Of a stretch of DNA of 64,000 nucleotides, positions 18,601 to 27,367 are shown piece after piece (position 1 is the stretch's first letter; each line of letters begins with the position of its first letter). The notes under the pieces were generated by a model, which made no database searches, was not told the origin of the DNA, and saw nothing but the letters and a program-made list of their open reading frames with translations. The position numbers and the translations under genes are program-made. The stretch is from an uncultured Alistipes sp. (GTDB taxonomy: Bacteria > Bacteroidota > Bacteroidia > Bacteroidales > UBA932): contig UQUJ01000002.1 of the NCBI GenBank assembly GCA_900544195.1, forward strand, positions 1 through 64,000. Direction: 5' to 3'.

Positions 18601-18863
18601 CCAAGACTGTCAGTCATACGGAAAATGATTTCTTTATTCAGAATCGTTCGTTCTTGAGGCTTAAGAACATAGAACTTGGCTACACTCTTCCTGAAAGATT
18701 TCTTTCAAAAGTAGGAGTGAAGGCATTAAGGGTATATGTCAGCGGACAGAACCTGTTTGTCTGGGATAATCTGAGGATAACTCATATTGATCCTGAACAG
18801 AACAATTCTTATGGCTATCCTATCACCAAGAATGTCACTCTTGGACTTAACATTAACTTCTAA
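15672..18863 (+). CDS. SusC/RagA-family TonB-dependent outer-membrane transporter (first pair)
   Basis: TonB-dependent importer for oligosaccharides across the outer membrane. From the ATG at 15672 (1063 aa) there is a signal peptide ending ALAQ. A carboxypeptidase-regulatory-like domain follows (ITGKVLDENNQPMPGVTIIV). A TonB box-like LEETVVVAFG precedes the plug (LILVDGVERDNIRTIDMNEV, SISVLKDASATALYG). A long 22-strand barrel ends LGLNINF. An in-frame TTG lies 45 nt upstream inside the MITE but gives no signal improvement. It is followed 17 bp later by its SusD partner. Family and location are clear; the glycan is not. Confidence 0.95.
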   Translation: MHDRIQKVASCLSKVKAAMAAVLLLMVVGTGTALAQTSGRTITGKVLDENNQPMPGVTIIVDGTTNGTMTGSDGTFTLGGVPSGATVIVSCIGYTNQVLPEGKSNYVVSLVPDSEMLEETVVVAFGQQKKLSVTGAISTVASADLRKTTSTRLDNALAGRVTGLTSMQSGGGQPGVDGATMYLRGAATTNGKSPLILVDGVERDNIRTIDMNEVESISVLKDASATALYGVQGANGVILIQTRKGQKGKAQLNISVDQGWTSFTKEPSRLHSWEYCELRNEALMNSGEKAAFSDETIAKFRNPLLGLDPSSPDYDNQVAIRKAVYCDNDYYRMYLKSNTPQTRANANISGGTDFVNYFVNVGYIHQGGNLNTESPDYLGYDPQCYMNRLSLRSNLDFHITKNLTASLNIASYAENVNMPAVGDLYGGSQSWMITDIIYQSQTILPISPGPVTDPRFGDVSDGVVGYNYLDRSAYEIINRRGFHTNKRKNLNTQFSVNWDLGELVTKGLSVNGMAAYDTYNIGVLEGRKKEQVYNVRVDYDSETLSYSSNGDKIEPLTMTSSRLSNYQIYVQGSINYARTFGKHNVTAMATAYRRFWEGTSANIPYNVLGTAARATYSFDDRYLVEGNLGYNGSEQFAPSKRFGLFPSGSIGWIASNESFLKGNKYLTWLKFRASYGLVGNDSMGGLRFLYQDDNKIQSGNGFVQGLGGKIVKEGLIGNKNITWELSKKMNLGVEIGLFKDFRINVDYFTEKRDQILLRRRTVPSFQGVSSDYIPRVNMGKVDNHGVDVEVSYSHTFNRDFSISSRVNFGFNDNTAIELDEPMRSEEYAYQYHEEGFRLGQEFGYLIDWDSPGNGYFTSQDEIDSYYPYGFGGKPRVGDFVYKDVNGDGVIDQKDLSPIGYSTTVPGLNYGISLGLNFKGIDFNVLFSGLGRYSKYYSGQGVVEWTKQGTYFDWTRNGWTEERYKNGEKITYPAISTTKTVSHTENDFFIQNRSFLRLKNIELGYTLPERFLSKVGVKALRVYVSGQNLFVWDNLRITHIDPEQNNSYGYPITKNVTLGLNINF

Positions 18864-18880
18864 AAGAATGACGGAAGAAT

Positions 18881-20818
18881 ATGAAAAGAATAATATACAT
18901 TTCAGCGGTTTGTCTTTTGACTGTTCTTTCATCCTGTTCAAGTGTGTTGGATGAAGCACCGTCCGGAAAGATTTCCATTGAGGAAGTTTTTCGTGACAAC
19001 GACATGACAATGAACTATTTGAACACCTGCTACTCAAGCATCAACGCAAAGGGGTGCCTTTACTTCTTCTGGAGCCGAGGACCTGTCAACTGGTGCGATG
19101 ACGCATGGGATGCTGATGATCAGGATGTGAACTGGGCAGCTTCACGCAGATACTATGACGGCAATGCCAGTGCGTCTGATTTCCCGGCGAATTATAATGC
19201 TGGAGACTCCGGCAATGAAAGTGTTTCATGGACAAGATCTTTCCAGAGGATCCGCAACTGCGCAGTGTTCCTTCAACATATTCCTACAGCTAATGTCACG
19301 TCTGAAAGTGACCGTGCCCGTTGGACGGCTGAGGCGCACGTATTAAGGGCATATTACTATTCAGAACTTCTGATGTGGTTCGGATGCTCACTTCCTATCA
19401 TCAGAGAGCCTTATACCCTTGATGCTGATTTCGCAAAGGTTGAAAGATCATCCTTCCACGATGTTGTCGAGTTCGTCATCGAAGATTGTGACGCCGCCCT
19501 TGCTTGTGATGATCTTCCTTGGAGAATCACCACTGACAGCGAGGCTATGCGTATGACGAAGGCTGTGGCTTGGGCCATAAAGTCAAGGATGACGCTTTTT
19601 GCGGCCAGTCCTTTGTACAATGAGGGCAACAACTATTGGGAGGAAGCATATTCAGTGAACAAAGCGGCGGTACAGGCTCTTGAGAGTAATGGTTATGCCC
19701 TTTATGATAAACTCAACCAAACTGCTGTCTGGGGAGACGAGAAGGCATATCTTCCGAACAAAGAGTCACAGTATTTGAATGAATATTTCTGCAATTCCGG
19801 GGCTTATGCCGCTGATCCTGCAGACAAGGAGACAATCTATCAATTGAGGGAAGGAGCTAATTCTAATTTGTGCAACGTTGATGCTCCTGGGGCTATCCTT
19901 AACTATAAGACAGGAACTTGTCCTTCTCAGGAACTTGTGGATGCGTTTGAGACAATCAATGGAGAACCGGTTTTGGATTTGTCAAAACCTTACCTTGACG
20001 AGCAACATCTCAAGCCTAATTACAATGCTTCCAACACTCTTTACAGCAAAGAGGATCCTTATGCGAACAGGGATCCAAGATTCTATGCGACAATTTACTA
20101 CAATGGATCTAAAAGATATTGTGGTTGGGGAACGGATGCAGGGTCTATTTCTTTTGAGAATTTGGGACAAGGCCAAGGTTTGATGACAAGGACCATTACA
20201 ACTTGGGATGCATATAAGAACTCTGACGGCACAGTCATTAACACTCCGGAGCCTTTGATGGGACGTTCTCTTCTCGGTCGTACACCAACAAGAACCGGTT
20301 ATTTCCAAAGAAAATTCCTGCATCCTAACAGCGGAAAAAATATGATAGGACTTCCAGGTCCACGTCATAAGGATTACCGTCTGGCAGAGATTTACCTGAA
20401 TTTCGCCGAGGCCGCCATGGAATCAGGACACGAGGCGGAAGCCATCACTTATGTGAACAAAGTGCGTACCCGTGCCGGAATGCCTGGACTTTCATCAGGT
20501 CTTTCAGGGGATGTTCTTCGTCAGCGCATCCATAACGAGCGACGTGTTGAATTAGCACTCGAAGGCAACCGTTATTTCGATGTCCGCAGATGGCATAAGC
20601 CGGATGAGGATCTCTCGGCTACAGACCGTTGGATAACAGGAGCACACATAACCCATTATTTTAAGGCAGATGGCTCTCACGGATACATTTACGAGCGTAC
20701 AATCCTAAAGGAGCGTCAGTGCTACACCAACAAATGGCTCAAGATGCCAATTCCTCTTACCGAGGTCAACAACATGAGAGCCATCACGGGTGAGGACTGG
20801 CAGAATCCAGGTTGGTAA
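18881..20818 (+). CDS. SusD/RagB-family surface glycan-binding lipoprotein (first pair)
   Basis: Lid and binding subunit that closes over its SusC transporter. The 645-residue lipoprotein has the signal MKRIIYISAVCLLTVLSSC with Cys19 as lipidation site, and N-terminal SusD segments (ISIEEVFRDNDMTMNYLNTCY). The TPR-like core includes RWTAEAHVLRAYYYSELL, and the C-terminal RagB part includes YRLAEIYLNFAEAAMESG, NKVRTRAGMPGL, NERRVELALEGNRYFDVRRW. It ends TGEDWQNPGW. It is longer than many SusD proteins (about 550 aa). It lies between susC genes in a continuous operon. Confidence 0.95.
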   Translation: MKRIIYISAVCLLTVLSSCSSVLDEAPSGKISIEEVFRDNDMTMNYLNTCYSSINAKGCLYFFWSRGPVNWCDDAWDADDQDVNWAASRRYYDGNASASDFPANYNAGDSGNESVSWTRSFQRIRNCAVFLQHIPTANVTSESDRARWTAEAHVLRAYYYSELLMWFGCSLPIIREPYTLDADFAKVERSSFHDVVEFVIEDCDAALACDDLPWRITTDSEAMRMTKAVAWAIKSRMTLFAASPLYNEGNNYWEEAYSVNKAAVQALESNGYALYDKLNQTAVWGDEKAYLPNKESQYLNEYFCNSGAYAADPADKETIYQLREGANSNLCNVDAPGAILNYKTGTCPSQELVDAFETINGEPVLDLSKPYLDEQHLKPNYNASNTLYSKEDPYANRDPRFYATIYYNGSKRYCGWGTDAGSISFENLGQGQGLMTRTITTWDAYKNSDGTVINTPEPLMGRSLLGRTPTRTGYFQRKFLHPNSGKNMIGLPGPRHKDYRLAEIYLNFAEAAMESGHEAEAITYVNKVRTRAGMPGLSSGLSGDVLRQRIHNERRVELALEGNRYFDVRRWHKPDEDLSATDRWITGAHITHYFKADGSHGYIYERTILKERQCYTNKWLKMPIPLTEVNNMRAITGEDWQNPGW

Positions 20819-20855
20819 TGGTTGAATATCACAGAATACTTAATTTGCATCGAAT

Positions 20856-23800
20856 ATGATGAATAAGAATATATTTGCGGCAGCGGCGCTTCTCCTGCTT
20901 GGGGCATCCATCCAGCAGGTCAAGGCGCAGGACATCTCTGTCGCCGGTACCGTAAGGGACATCTACGGTAACCCGTTGCCCGGGGTGATTGTCTCGTCCA
21001 ACCACAAGGACTTGTACATCACCGACAAGAACGGACAGTACACGGCCAAGGTCAACAAATCGGGAGAACTGGAGTTTTCGCTTCTTGGCTTCAAACCGAC
21101 ATCCGTAAAGGCTTCCTCACAGATGGAGGTAACCCTTGAGGATGACGCCCATAATCTTGCCGAGAATGTCAGCATAGGTCTTTCCAAACAGAGTAGGGAA
21201 GTTCTTTCCGACGCTGTCTCGACAGCCCATGGCGAGAAACTTGGAAGGTCGCTGATGACGCGTCTTCAGGGAACGTTCTCCGGAATGTTCTCCGGGCTCA
21301 CCACGATGGAGACCACATTTGAGCCGGCTTATGAGTCTCTGAATATGTACGTGCGCGGCTACTCCACTTTCCATGGTGGAATCGCCAGTGTGGTCATTGA
21401 CGGAATTCTCTACGACTCGTTCGCACACGACATTCTCTACAGGATTTCCCCTGAGGAGATTGAGTCTGTGTCCATCCTGAAAGATGGAGCCTCACAGGCC
21501 ATCTACGGTGTGAAGGGTGCCGACGGCTTGATTGTCATCAATACAAAGCGTGGCACTCCGGGCAAGTTGAAAGTTGGAGTGAACATCTCTGAGACAGTAC
21601 AGGTCCCTACAACCAGAATCCATAGCTTCGACTCCTACACATTCGCCAACCTTCGCAATCAGGCCGCGGTGAATGACGGGCTCGGAGAGTATCACATATT
21701 CTCAAAAGAGGCTGTCGAAGGCTTCAAGGATGGTGGCAGTGACCTTTATCCGAACACGAACTGGTACGACATGCTTGTCCGTGATTTCTCCAATCAGCAG
21801 AGAATAGCTTTGGACGCCACTGGAGGCAACGAGAACGTGAGGTTCTATTCCAATTTCAACGTGCTGCGCCAAGGAAGTTTCTGGAACGCTGATCAGACGG
21901 CTTACAAGGCTGACAATGAGAAGTACAGGATCAACTTCCGCTCCAATGTGGATGTGAAGATCAACAACTACATCAGTCTTTGGGCGAATCTGGCCGGTTC
22001 CATCGTAAGGGCTCACACACCGGGTGGCGCTGTTGACTGCAACGGAACCCTTTACTCCATCATCACCGGAATGCCTTCATTCATCTATGGTCCTGTGACT
22101 CCCGCGGTCTATGATAATGACGGCAATGTGATTGAGGCGGGTGGAGAGGTAGTGACGACTCCGAACATCAATTTCTCTCCTTACGGCTTCCTGAACCGCA
22201 CCGGCTACAACAACGAGATGAACACCAACATCTACGGTCAGGCCGGGCTTAAGTTTGACCTTTCGTTCCTTACTCCCGGGCTTTGGGCAGGAGGCAGCGT
22301 CGGTTATCTTTCCTACATCAACTCAATCACTTCCAACACTCAGGACTACGCCAGATACATCCGCGAGGATGATTGGAGCGACCTCCGGTTCACTCATTAC
22401 GGAACCACGATCAACACGAATCTGACTTACTCCAAAGGAACCGCATTGTACGGCTATTTCTCTTATAAGGGAGAAGCCGGCTGGCAGAGGGATTTCGGCA
22501 GACATCACCTGAACGCCAATGCCTACATGACCTATCAGGTGTTCGACAATCTTGCCGGCGGCGCGACCTACGATTTCAGGCGGGTATATTCAGGAGCGGA
22601 AGTGGCATACGACTTTGACAAGAGGTACGCCGTCAAACTTTCGACAGGATATTCAGGATCCGACTATTTCCCGAGAAAGACCCGCTTTGTCTGGACACCA
22701 GGTGTCTCCGCCGCATGGATCGCCTCCAACGAGGGTTTTGTGAAGGAGAATGTTCCTTGGCTGTCTTTGCTCAAGGTTCGCGGCTCTTATGCCGTCACAG
22801 GCAACGATGCCACCGGATTCGACAGATATGCGTACAAGGATCAGGTGAACAGTACCGCCGGAGGAAAGATTCCTTATCTTGAATATTATACCAATGAGTC
22901 TGTCTATGGCAACCCTAACCTTGAGCCGGAGAAGATTTACAAGACAAATGTTGGTATCGATCTCGGAATCGCCAACCAGTTCCAGGTCTCCTTCGATGTG
23001 TTCAAGGAGAAACTGAACAATGGTGTCATCAAATCGACATCCAAGGTGCCTCTCTATCAAGGAATTCCTCTCGGGGCATATCCTATCACGAATATGGGTG
23101 AGTTCGAGAACAAGGGATGGGAACTCTCTGTGAACTACAGAAAGCGTTTCAACTCTGATTTCGGACTGTTCCTTGCCGGTCATCTGGACTATAGCAAGAA
23201 CAAGGTGATCTACATCGGAGAGACCGCCTACAACGACACTTACGCTTACCGTTACCGTACCGAAGGCTATCCTGTCGGACAGTCCTGGGGCTATCTGACC
23301 GACTACAGCAACGGCAACGGCCTTTACAACTTCCAGGATGAGATCGAGGCCGGTCCGAAATATTCATTCGGCACCCCGCGTCTTGGTGACATCAAGTACA
23401 AGGATCTGAACGGGGATGGTGTCATCGATGAGAAGGACATGGCTCCTCTTGGCAATGGTTCTCTTCCTAAGTACAACTTCGCGTTCAATGTCGGCTTCAA
23501 CCTCAAGAACTTCGAGGTCAACCTTCTGTTCCAGGGACTTGGAGGCTATAAGAGAAACTACAGTGAACTGTTTACTTTCCAGTCTGCCTACGACGGAGTG
23601 TTCACCGAAAGTCATAAGTCAGCCTGGACCGCCGAGAAGTGGCTCAACGATGAGGAAATAGGTTTCCCTGCCCTTTCCACGACAGCCACGACCAATCTTC
23701 AGACGAACGACTATCTTCTCAAGGATGCTTCATTCCTGCGCCTGAAGACGGCAGAAATCTCCTATAAGATGCCTAAGAAGGTCTGCGACTTCCTTAACGC

Positions 23801-23942
23801 CAGCGCTTTCAAGGTCTATCTTAGTGGTCAGAACCTCTTCACCATCGATGGTATGAAGACAAACGACACTCCGGTTGAAGGTACTTGCTCCGCGTTCCCG
23901 GTCTATAGGATGTACAGACTTGGAATCAACCTCACATTCTAA
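20856..23942 (+). CDS. SusC/RagA-family TonB-dependent outer-membrane transporter (second pair)
   Basis: A second importer, 1028 residues, with signal peptide ending VKAQ, a CarbopepD-like domain (SVAGTVRDIYGNPLPGVIVS), a plug with VIDGILYDSFAHDILYRISP and SILKDGASQAIYGVKGADGLIVI, and a barrel ending LGINLTF. The region before the plug (HNLAENVSIGLSKQSREVLSDAVSTAHG) lacks the usual ETVVVG-like TonB box. The protein is clearly divergent from the first SusC, so the two pairs are not a recent duplication. The ATG at 20856 is 37 bp after the first susD stop. The susD stop and the next susD start touch it closely (4-base stop/start overlap at 23942). Confidence 0.94.
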   Translation: MMNKNIFAAAALLLLGASIQQVKAQDISVAGTVRDIYGNPLPGVIVSSNHKDLYITDKNGQYTAKVNKSGELEFSLLGFKPTSVKASSQMEVTLEDDAHNLAENVSIGLSKQSREVLSDAVSTAHGEKLGRSLMTRLQGTFSGMFSGLTTMETTFEPAYESLNMYVRGYSTFHGGIASVVIDGILYDSFAHDILYRISPEEIESVSILKDGASQAIYGVKGADGLIVINTKRGTPGKLKVGVNISETVQVPTTRIHSFDSYTFANLRNQAAVNDGLGEYHIFSKEAVEGFKDGGSDLYPNTNWYDMLVRDFSNQQRIALDATGGNENVRFYSNFNVLRQGSFWNADQTAYKADNEKYRINFRSNVDVKINNYISLWANLAGSIVRAHTPGGAVDCNGTLYSIITGMPSFIYGPVTPAVYDNDGNVIEAGGEVVTTPNINFSPYGFLNRTGYNNEMNTNIYGQAGLKFDLSFLTPGLWAGGSVGYLSYINSITSNTQDYARYIREDDWSDLRFTHYGTTINTNLTYSKGTALYGYFSYKGEAGWQRDFGRHHLNANAYMTYQVFDNLAGGATYDFRRVYSGAEVAYDFDKRYAVKLSTGYSGSDYFPRKTRFVWTPGVSAAWIASNEGFVKENVPWLSLLKVRGSYAVTGNDATGFDRYAYKDQVNSTAGGKIPYLEYYTNESVYGNPNLEPEKIYKTNVGIDLGIANQFQVSFDVFKEKLNNGVIKSTSKVPLYQGIPLGAYPITNMGEFENKGWELSVNYRKRFNSDFGLFLAGHLDYSKNKVIYIGETAYNDTYAYRYRTEGYPVGQSWGYLTDYSNGNGLYNFQDEIEAGPKYSFGTPRLGDIKYKDLNGDGVIDEKDMAPLGNGSLPKYNFAFNVGFNLKNFEVNLLFQGLGGYKRNYSELFTFQSAYDGVFTESHKSAWTAEKWLNDEEIGFPALSTTATTNLQTNDYLLKDASFLRLKTAEISYKMPKKVCDFLNASAFKVYLSGQNLFTIDGMKTNDTPVEGTCSAFPVYRMYRLGINLTF

Positions 23943-23974
23943 TGGAAATGGTTCATAAAGTAAATCTGAATATT

Positions 23975-25705
23975 ATGAAAAAATTCCGCATACTTATTCT
24001 CGCGATGGCGGCCGTGGCGGCCTTGTCTGCCTGCCAGGACGCTTTGGATCTCCGTTCCAACGGAACCATTGATATGTCTGAGGTTTTCAAGGACAGAAAC
24101 AGAACCAAAGGCTATCTCAACGCCTGCTACAATTATATCAAGAATCCGTCTGTCAATGTCGGTTCCTTTACGGACGACGCGCAGAACAGTCAGGACATCA
24201 CGGCCGGAAGTTCGTACGACATCTGGTATAATTCTGACATCACCTCCAGCAATTTCGCCGACCACAACTGGGACGGCAATCCTTGGGGCAACTACTTCGA
24301 GGGCGTACGCAAGTGCAATGTGTTCATCGCCAACATAGATGGAGCCACGGCTGAGATGCTGGACTGGGAAAGGGCAGGGTGGAAGGCCCAGGCTCTGACT
24401 CTCAGGGCTTGGTACTATCTCCAGCTTATGAAGAGATATGGTCAGCTACCTTTGATAACTTCGGATCTTGGCACCAATCACGACTATTCTTCAGACAAGA
24501 AAGCGACTGTCTCAGAGATCGCCGGACAGATTCTGGCTGACTGCGATGCCGCGATAGCCACGGAGGATTCGGAGGCATATTCATACGTCTATCGTACACA
24601 GCAGTGGGGAATGGCGACAAAAGCACTTGCACAGGCTATCAGGAGCGAGACCGCGACCTACGTCATCAGTCCTTTGATGGGTGACGGCGGTTACACTGCT
24701 GATCAGGCTCTTGAAATCGCTGCTGACGCCCTCGCCAAGGTTCTGTCCAATGACTACAGCCTTTGGACCACGGCGAGCGCAGGGTACAATGCTTACGCTT
24801 CATATTTCCTTTACAATCCTGAGGATATGAGGGCACAGGACAAGGAAACCATCTATGGTGGCACACGTACAGCTGTCTGGTCAAGCTGCGGAGTTCCGAT
24901 CGTGAGCGGAAGCGCCACGGCCGGCACCTGCCCGACCCAGGAACTTGTCGATGCCTACGAGATGGCCAACGGCAAGCCAGCGATAACCGGTTACAGCGAT
25001 GATCAGCACCTTCAGCCTATCATAAACACCGAATCCGGCTACGATGAGACCAAACCTTACGAAGATAGGGATCCTCGCTTCTATGCGACCGTGTTCTACA
25101 ACGGCAGCGTAAGGGGAGAGGATGAGATCTCCACAGTCGCCGGAGCCAACTGCGGACTGAACGCAACCAGCATCAGGTACACCCACACAGGCTACTATAT
25201 GCGCAAATATGCCCACGACGCATCCAACAGAAACTCCAATTCGGATGGTTATATGCGCGTTGTGCGCCTCGCTGAGCTTTACTACAACTTCGCCGAGGTG
25301 GCCTACCAGGCTGCCGGACCGGATCAGGTTGTCAGCGTCTCAGGTCTGAACATGTCCGCCCGCGGAGCCGTCAACGCTGTCCGCGCGAGGGTCGGAATGC
25401 CTGAGATTCCAAGCGGACTTACAGTCGCTGATTTCGAGAAGAGGTACCGTAACGACCGCAGGGTAGAGTTTGCCCTTGAGGCGGACTATTACTTCAGCCT
25501 GCGTCGCTGGAAAACCCTTTCGGCCACATCTACCGTGACCGGAATGAAAGTGTCTGGCACCGGAGCCGGCAAGACTTACGAACGCTTCGTTCTGGGCCGG
25601 CGTTCGACCACGACGGACAAATTCCTTCTCTACCCGATCGACCTCACGGAAGTCTCAAAGGTTCTTGAACTTACCGGAAACGACTGGCAGAACCCGGGAT
25701 GGTAG
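23975..25705 (+). CDS. SusD/RagB-family surface glycan-binding lipoprotein (second pair)
   Basis: Partner of the second SusC. From the ATG at 23975 (576 aa) the signal MKKFRILILAMAAVAALSAC gives a lipidated Cys20. An in-frame ATG at 23942 overlaps the susC stop but adds a hydrophilic tail before the signal. SusD features: MSEVFKDRNRTKGYLNACYNYI, WKAQALTLRAWYYLQLMKRYG, RLAELYYNFAEVAYQAAG, AVNAVRARVGMPEIP, RNDRRVEFALEADYYFSLRRW, and the closing GNDWQNPGW shared with the first SusD. It is likely to hold the same or a related glycan. Confidence 0.94.
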   Translation: MKKFRILILAMAAVAALSACQDALDLRSNGTIDMSEVFKDRNRTKGYLNACYNYIKNPSVNVGSFTDDAQNSQDITAGSSYDIWYNSDITSSNFADHNWDGNPWGNYFEGVRKCNVFIANIDGATAEMLDWERAGWKAQALTLRAWYYLQLMKRYGQLPLITSDLGTNHDYSSDKKATVSEIAGQILADCDAAIATEDSEAYSYVYRTQQWGMATKALAQAIRSETATYVISPLMGDGGYTADQALEIAADALAKVLSNDYSLWTTASAGYNAYASYFLYNPEDMRAQDKETIYGGTRTAVWSSCGVPIVSGSATAGTCPTQELVDAYEMANGKPAITGYSDDQHLQPIINTESGYDETKPYEDRDPRFYATVFYNGSVRGEDEISTVAGANCGLNATSIRYTHTGYYMRKYAHDASNRNSNSDGYMRVVRLAELYYNFAEVAYQAAGPDQVVSVSGLNMSARGAVNAVRARVGMPEIPSGLTVADFEKRYRNDRRVEFALEADYYFSLRRWKTLSATSTVTGMKVSGTGAGKTYERFVLGRRSTTTDKFLLYPIDLTEVSKVLELTGNDWQNPGW

Positions 25706-25737
25706 CAGAGGCTTAAAATTTTAATTGATAAAATTTG

Positions 25738-27336
25738 ATGAATATGAAGAAAATCATCTACTTGATATTGATCGCCTGCTCGGCCATCTTCCTTTCCTGC
25801 AAGGAGGATTCTGGAATGACAAAGGATGGCGATCTTTCGTTGTCTTTCTTGGAAGCAGAGCCAAGAATCGGTGCGGTGGTCCTGATGTGGGGCAATCCAT
25901 CTGACGCGGACTATTATTATTCGATGGTCACCTACACTAATTCGGAGGGGGAGACCGTGAGCCAGAAAGTGAGTGTCTATAGTGTTTATCCGGACGTGAA
26001 CACACCAGCGTCCATGGTCAGGATCGGTGGATTTTCAGACACTGACACCTACGAGTTCACAGTCACACCATACACATCTGACGGACGTTACGGTGAGTCC
26101 AAGACCGTTTCCTGCACTCCGGAGGATGCCTCAAAGGCCTTCAAGTACATCACCGGTACGGTGGAGGCCAAGCCGACCGTAGAGGGTGCTGTAATCAGCT
26201 GGGCAAATGAGTATGATGTCCCTGTCACCATGAGCATTTCCTACAAGAATCTCGCGGGAGAGACCAAGACTGTGACCAGAACAAGCAACAAGGGCGGCAG
26301 CGTTGAGATCTTCCCGTTTGTGGACAAGACAAATGTGACGATCACGGCCACTGACGAGAGCGGCAAGAACACTTCGGAGCCAAAGGTTGTCGAGGTGACC
26401 CCGGAAAGGGGAGAGATCCCTCAGTCCAGAATGACGGCCATCGGCGCCTCTGGGGTGGATGGTGACAATGTTCCCGCAAATCTTTTGGATAACAATGTCT
26501 CAACCGCCTGGTCAGGATCGAATAATGACATTGTGTGGGTCGCCATTGACCTTGGTGAGATTCATCGGATCAACTGGTTCGAACTGGTAGGTAATTCAAA
26601 GGATCGGGACGGCCAGCCTGTGGCCCTTATGGTTTTCGACTCGAAAGAGCCAGTGGCTGATATGTCCCAAGCTCATTATCTTGGAAAGTTTGAATATAAT
26701 CGTGAGCACATCTATAACCATGCTTACAAATTGGAGAATCCGATAGACGCAAGGTTTATTCTTATCGCCTTCCCAAGCGTGCAGCGCGTGAGCATCACCG
26801 AGTTCTGCGCCTACTATGCCGATGCGGCCACACATTACGCCAAGGAGTCTGAGCTTGAACTTCAGCCGGATCCGGATGATGACGCCACCTACTATCCGGA
26901 GATTGAATATATGACTCCTAACACTGGAATCATCAACAATCTTAAGATTACGGCAAGCAATCCGGAGAACCCGTCAGAGTTCACGTTCGCGACGACCGGA
27001 GGAGACTCTTGGGTGGCTATGCAGCCTCTCAAGAAACAGGCTCCTGGAACAGTTCTTGTGTTCCACTACAAGTCCACTGCTGACCTTGCCTGCGAGTTCT
27101 TCTGGTGCAAAGGCGGTTGGGGTGTCGGAGGCCCTGCCGGCGGCGTGGAGACATTCTTCACGCTCAAGAAGACCGATGAATGGAAGACATTCAAGATGAA
27201 TATGGTCGATGCCTGGAACAAAGGTTGGTGGGGTGGAGACCCTGGAGCCGTAGTCCGTTTTGACATCGGTGACGGAGCCGGAGAGACAGTGGTGATCCGT
27301 CTTATGCACTGGCGTGCCGCCGAGGAAGGCGAATAA
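25738..27336 (+). CDS. Surface lipoprotein with FN3-like, F5/8-type and C-terminal sugar-binding domains
   Basis: Probable surface glycan-binding protein, in the position of SusE/F-type proteins after susCD. The signal MKKIIYLILIACSAIFLSC gives a lipidated Cys. Two Ig/FN3-like modules follow (about 30-130 and 135-220, DUF4959/DUF5126-like). A discoidin-like domain spans about 225-360 (NLLDNNVSTAWSGSNNDIVWVAIDLG, INWFELVGNS). After a linker rich in Asp/Pro there is a C-terminal beta-rich domain (390-530) with many aromatics (FFWCKGGWGVGGP, WNKGWWGGDPG), as in carbohydrate-binding modules. The start may be the ATG at 25738 or 25744. No catalytic motif is visible. The exact CBM family is not recognised. 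Confidence 0.75.
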   Translation: MNMKKIIYLILIACSAIFLSCKEDSGMTKDGDLSLSFLEAEPRIGAVVLMWGNPSDADYYYSMVTYTNSEGETVSQKVSVYSVYPDVNTPASMVRIGGFSDTDTYEFTVTPYTSDGRYGESKTVSCTPEDASKAFKYITGTVEAKPTVEGAVISWANEYDVPVTMSISYKNLAGETKTVTRTSNKGGSVEIFPFVDKTNVTITATDESGKNTSEPKVVEVTPERGEIPQSRMTAIGASGVDGDNVPANLLDNNVSTAWSGSNNDIVWVAIDLGEIHRINWFELVGNSKDRDGQPVALMVFDSKEPVADMSQAHYLGKFEYNREHIYNHAYKLENPIDARFILIAFPSVQRVSITEFCAYYADAATHYAKESELELQPDPDDDATYYPEIEYMTPNTGIINNLKITASNPENPSEFTFATTGGDSWVAMQPLKKQAPGTVLVFHYKSTADLACEFFWCKGGWGVGGPAGGVETFFTLKKTDEWKTFKMNMVDAWNKGWWGGDPGAVVRFDIGDGAGETVVIRLMHWRAAEEGE

Positions 27337-27367
27337 ACCAAGTTCATTGACACTTTAATATTTACAG

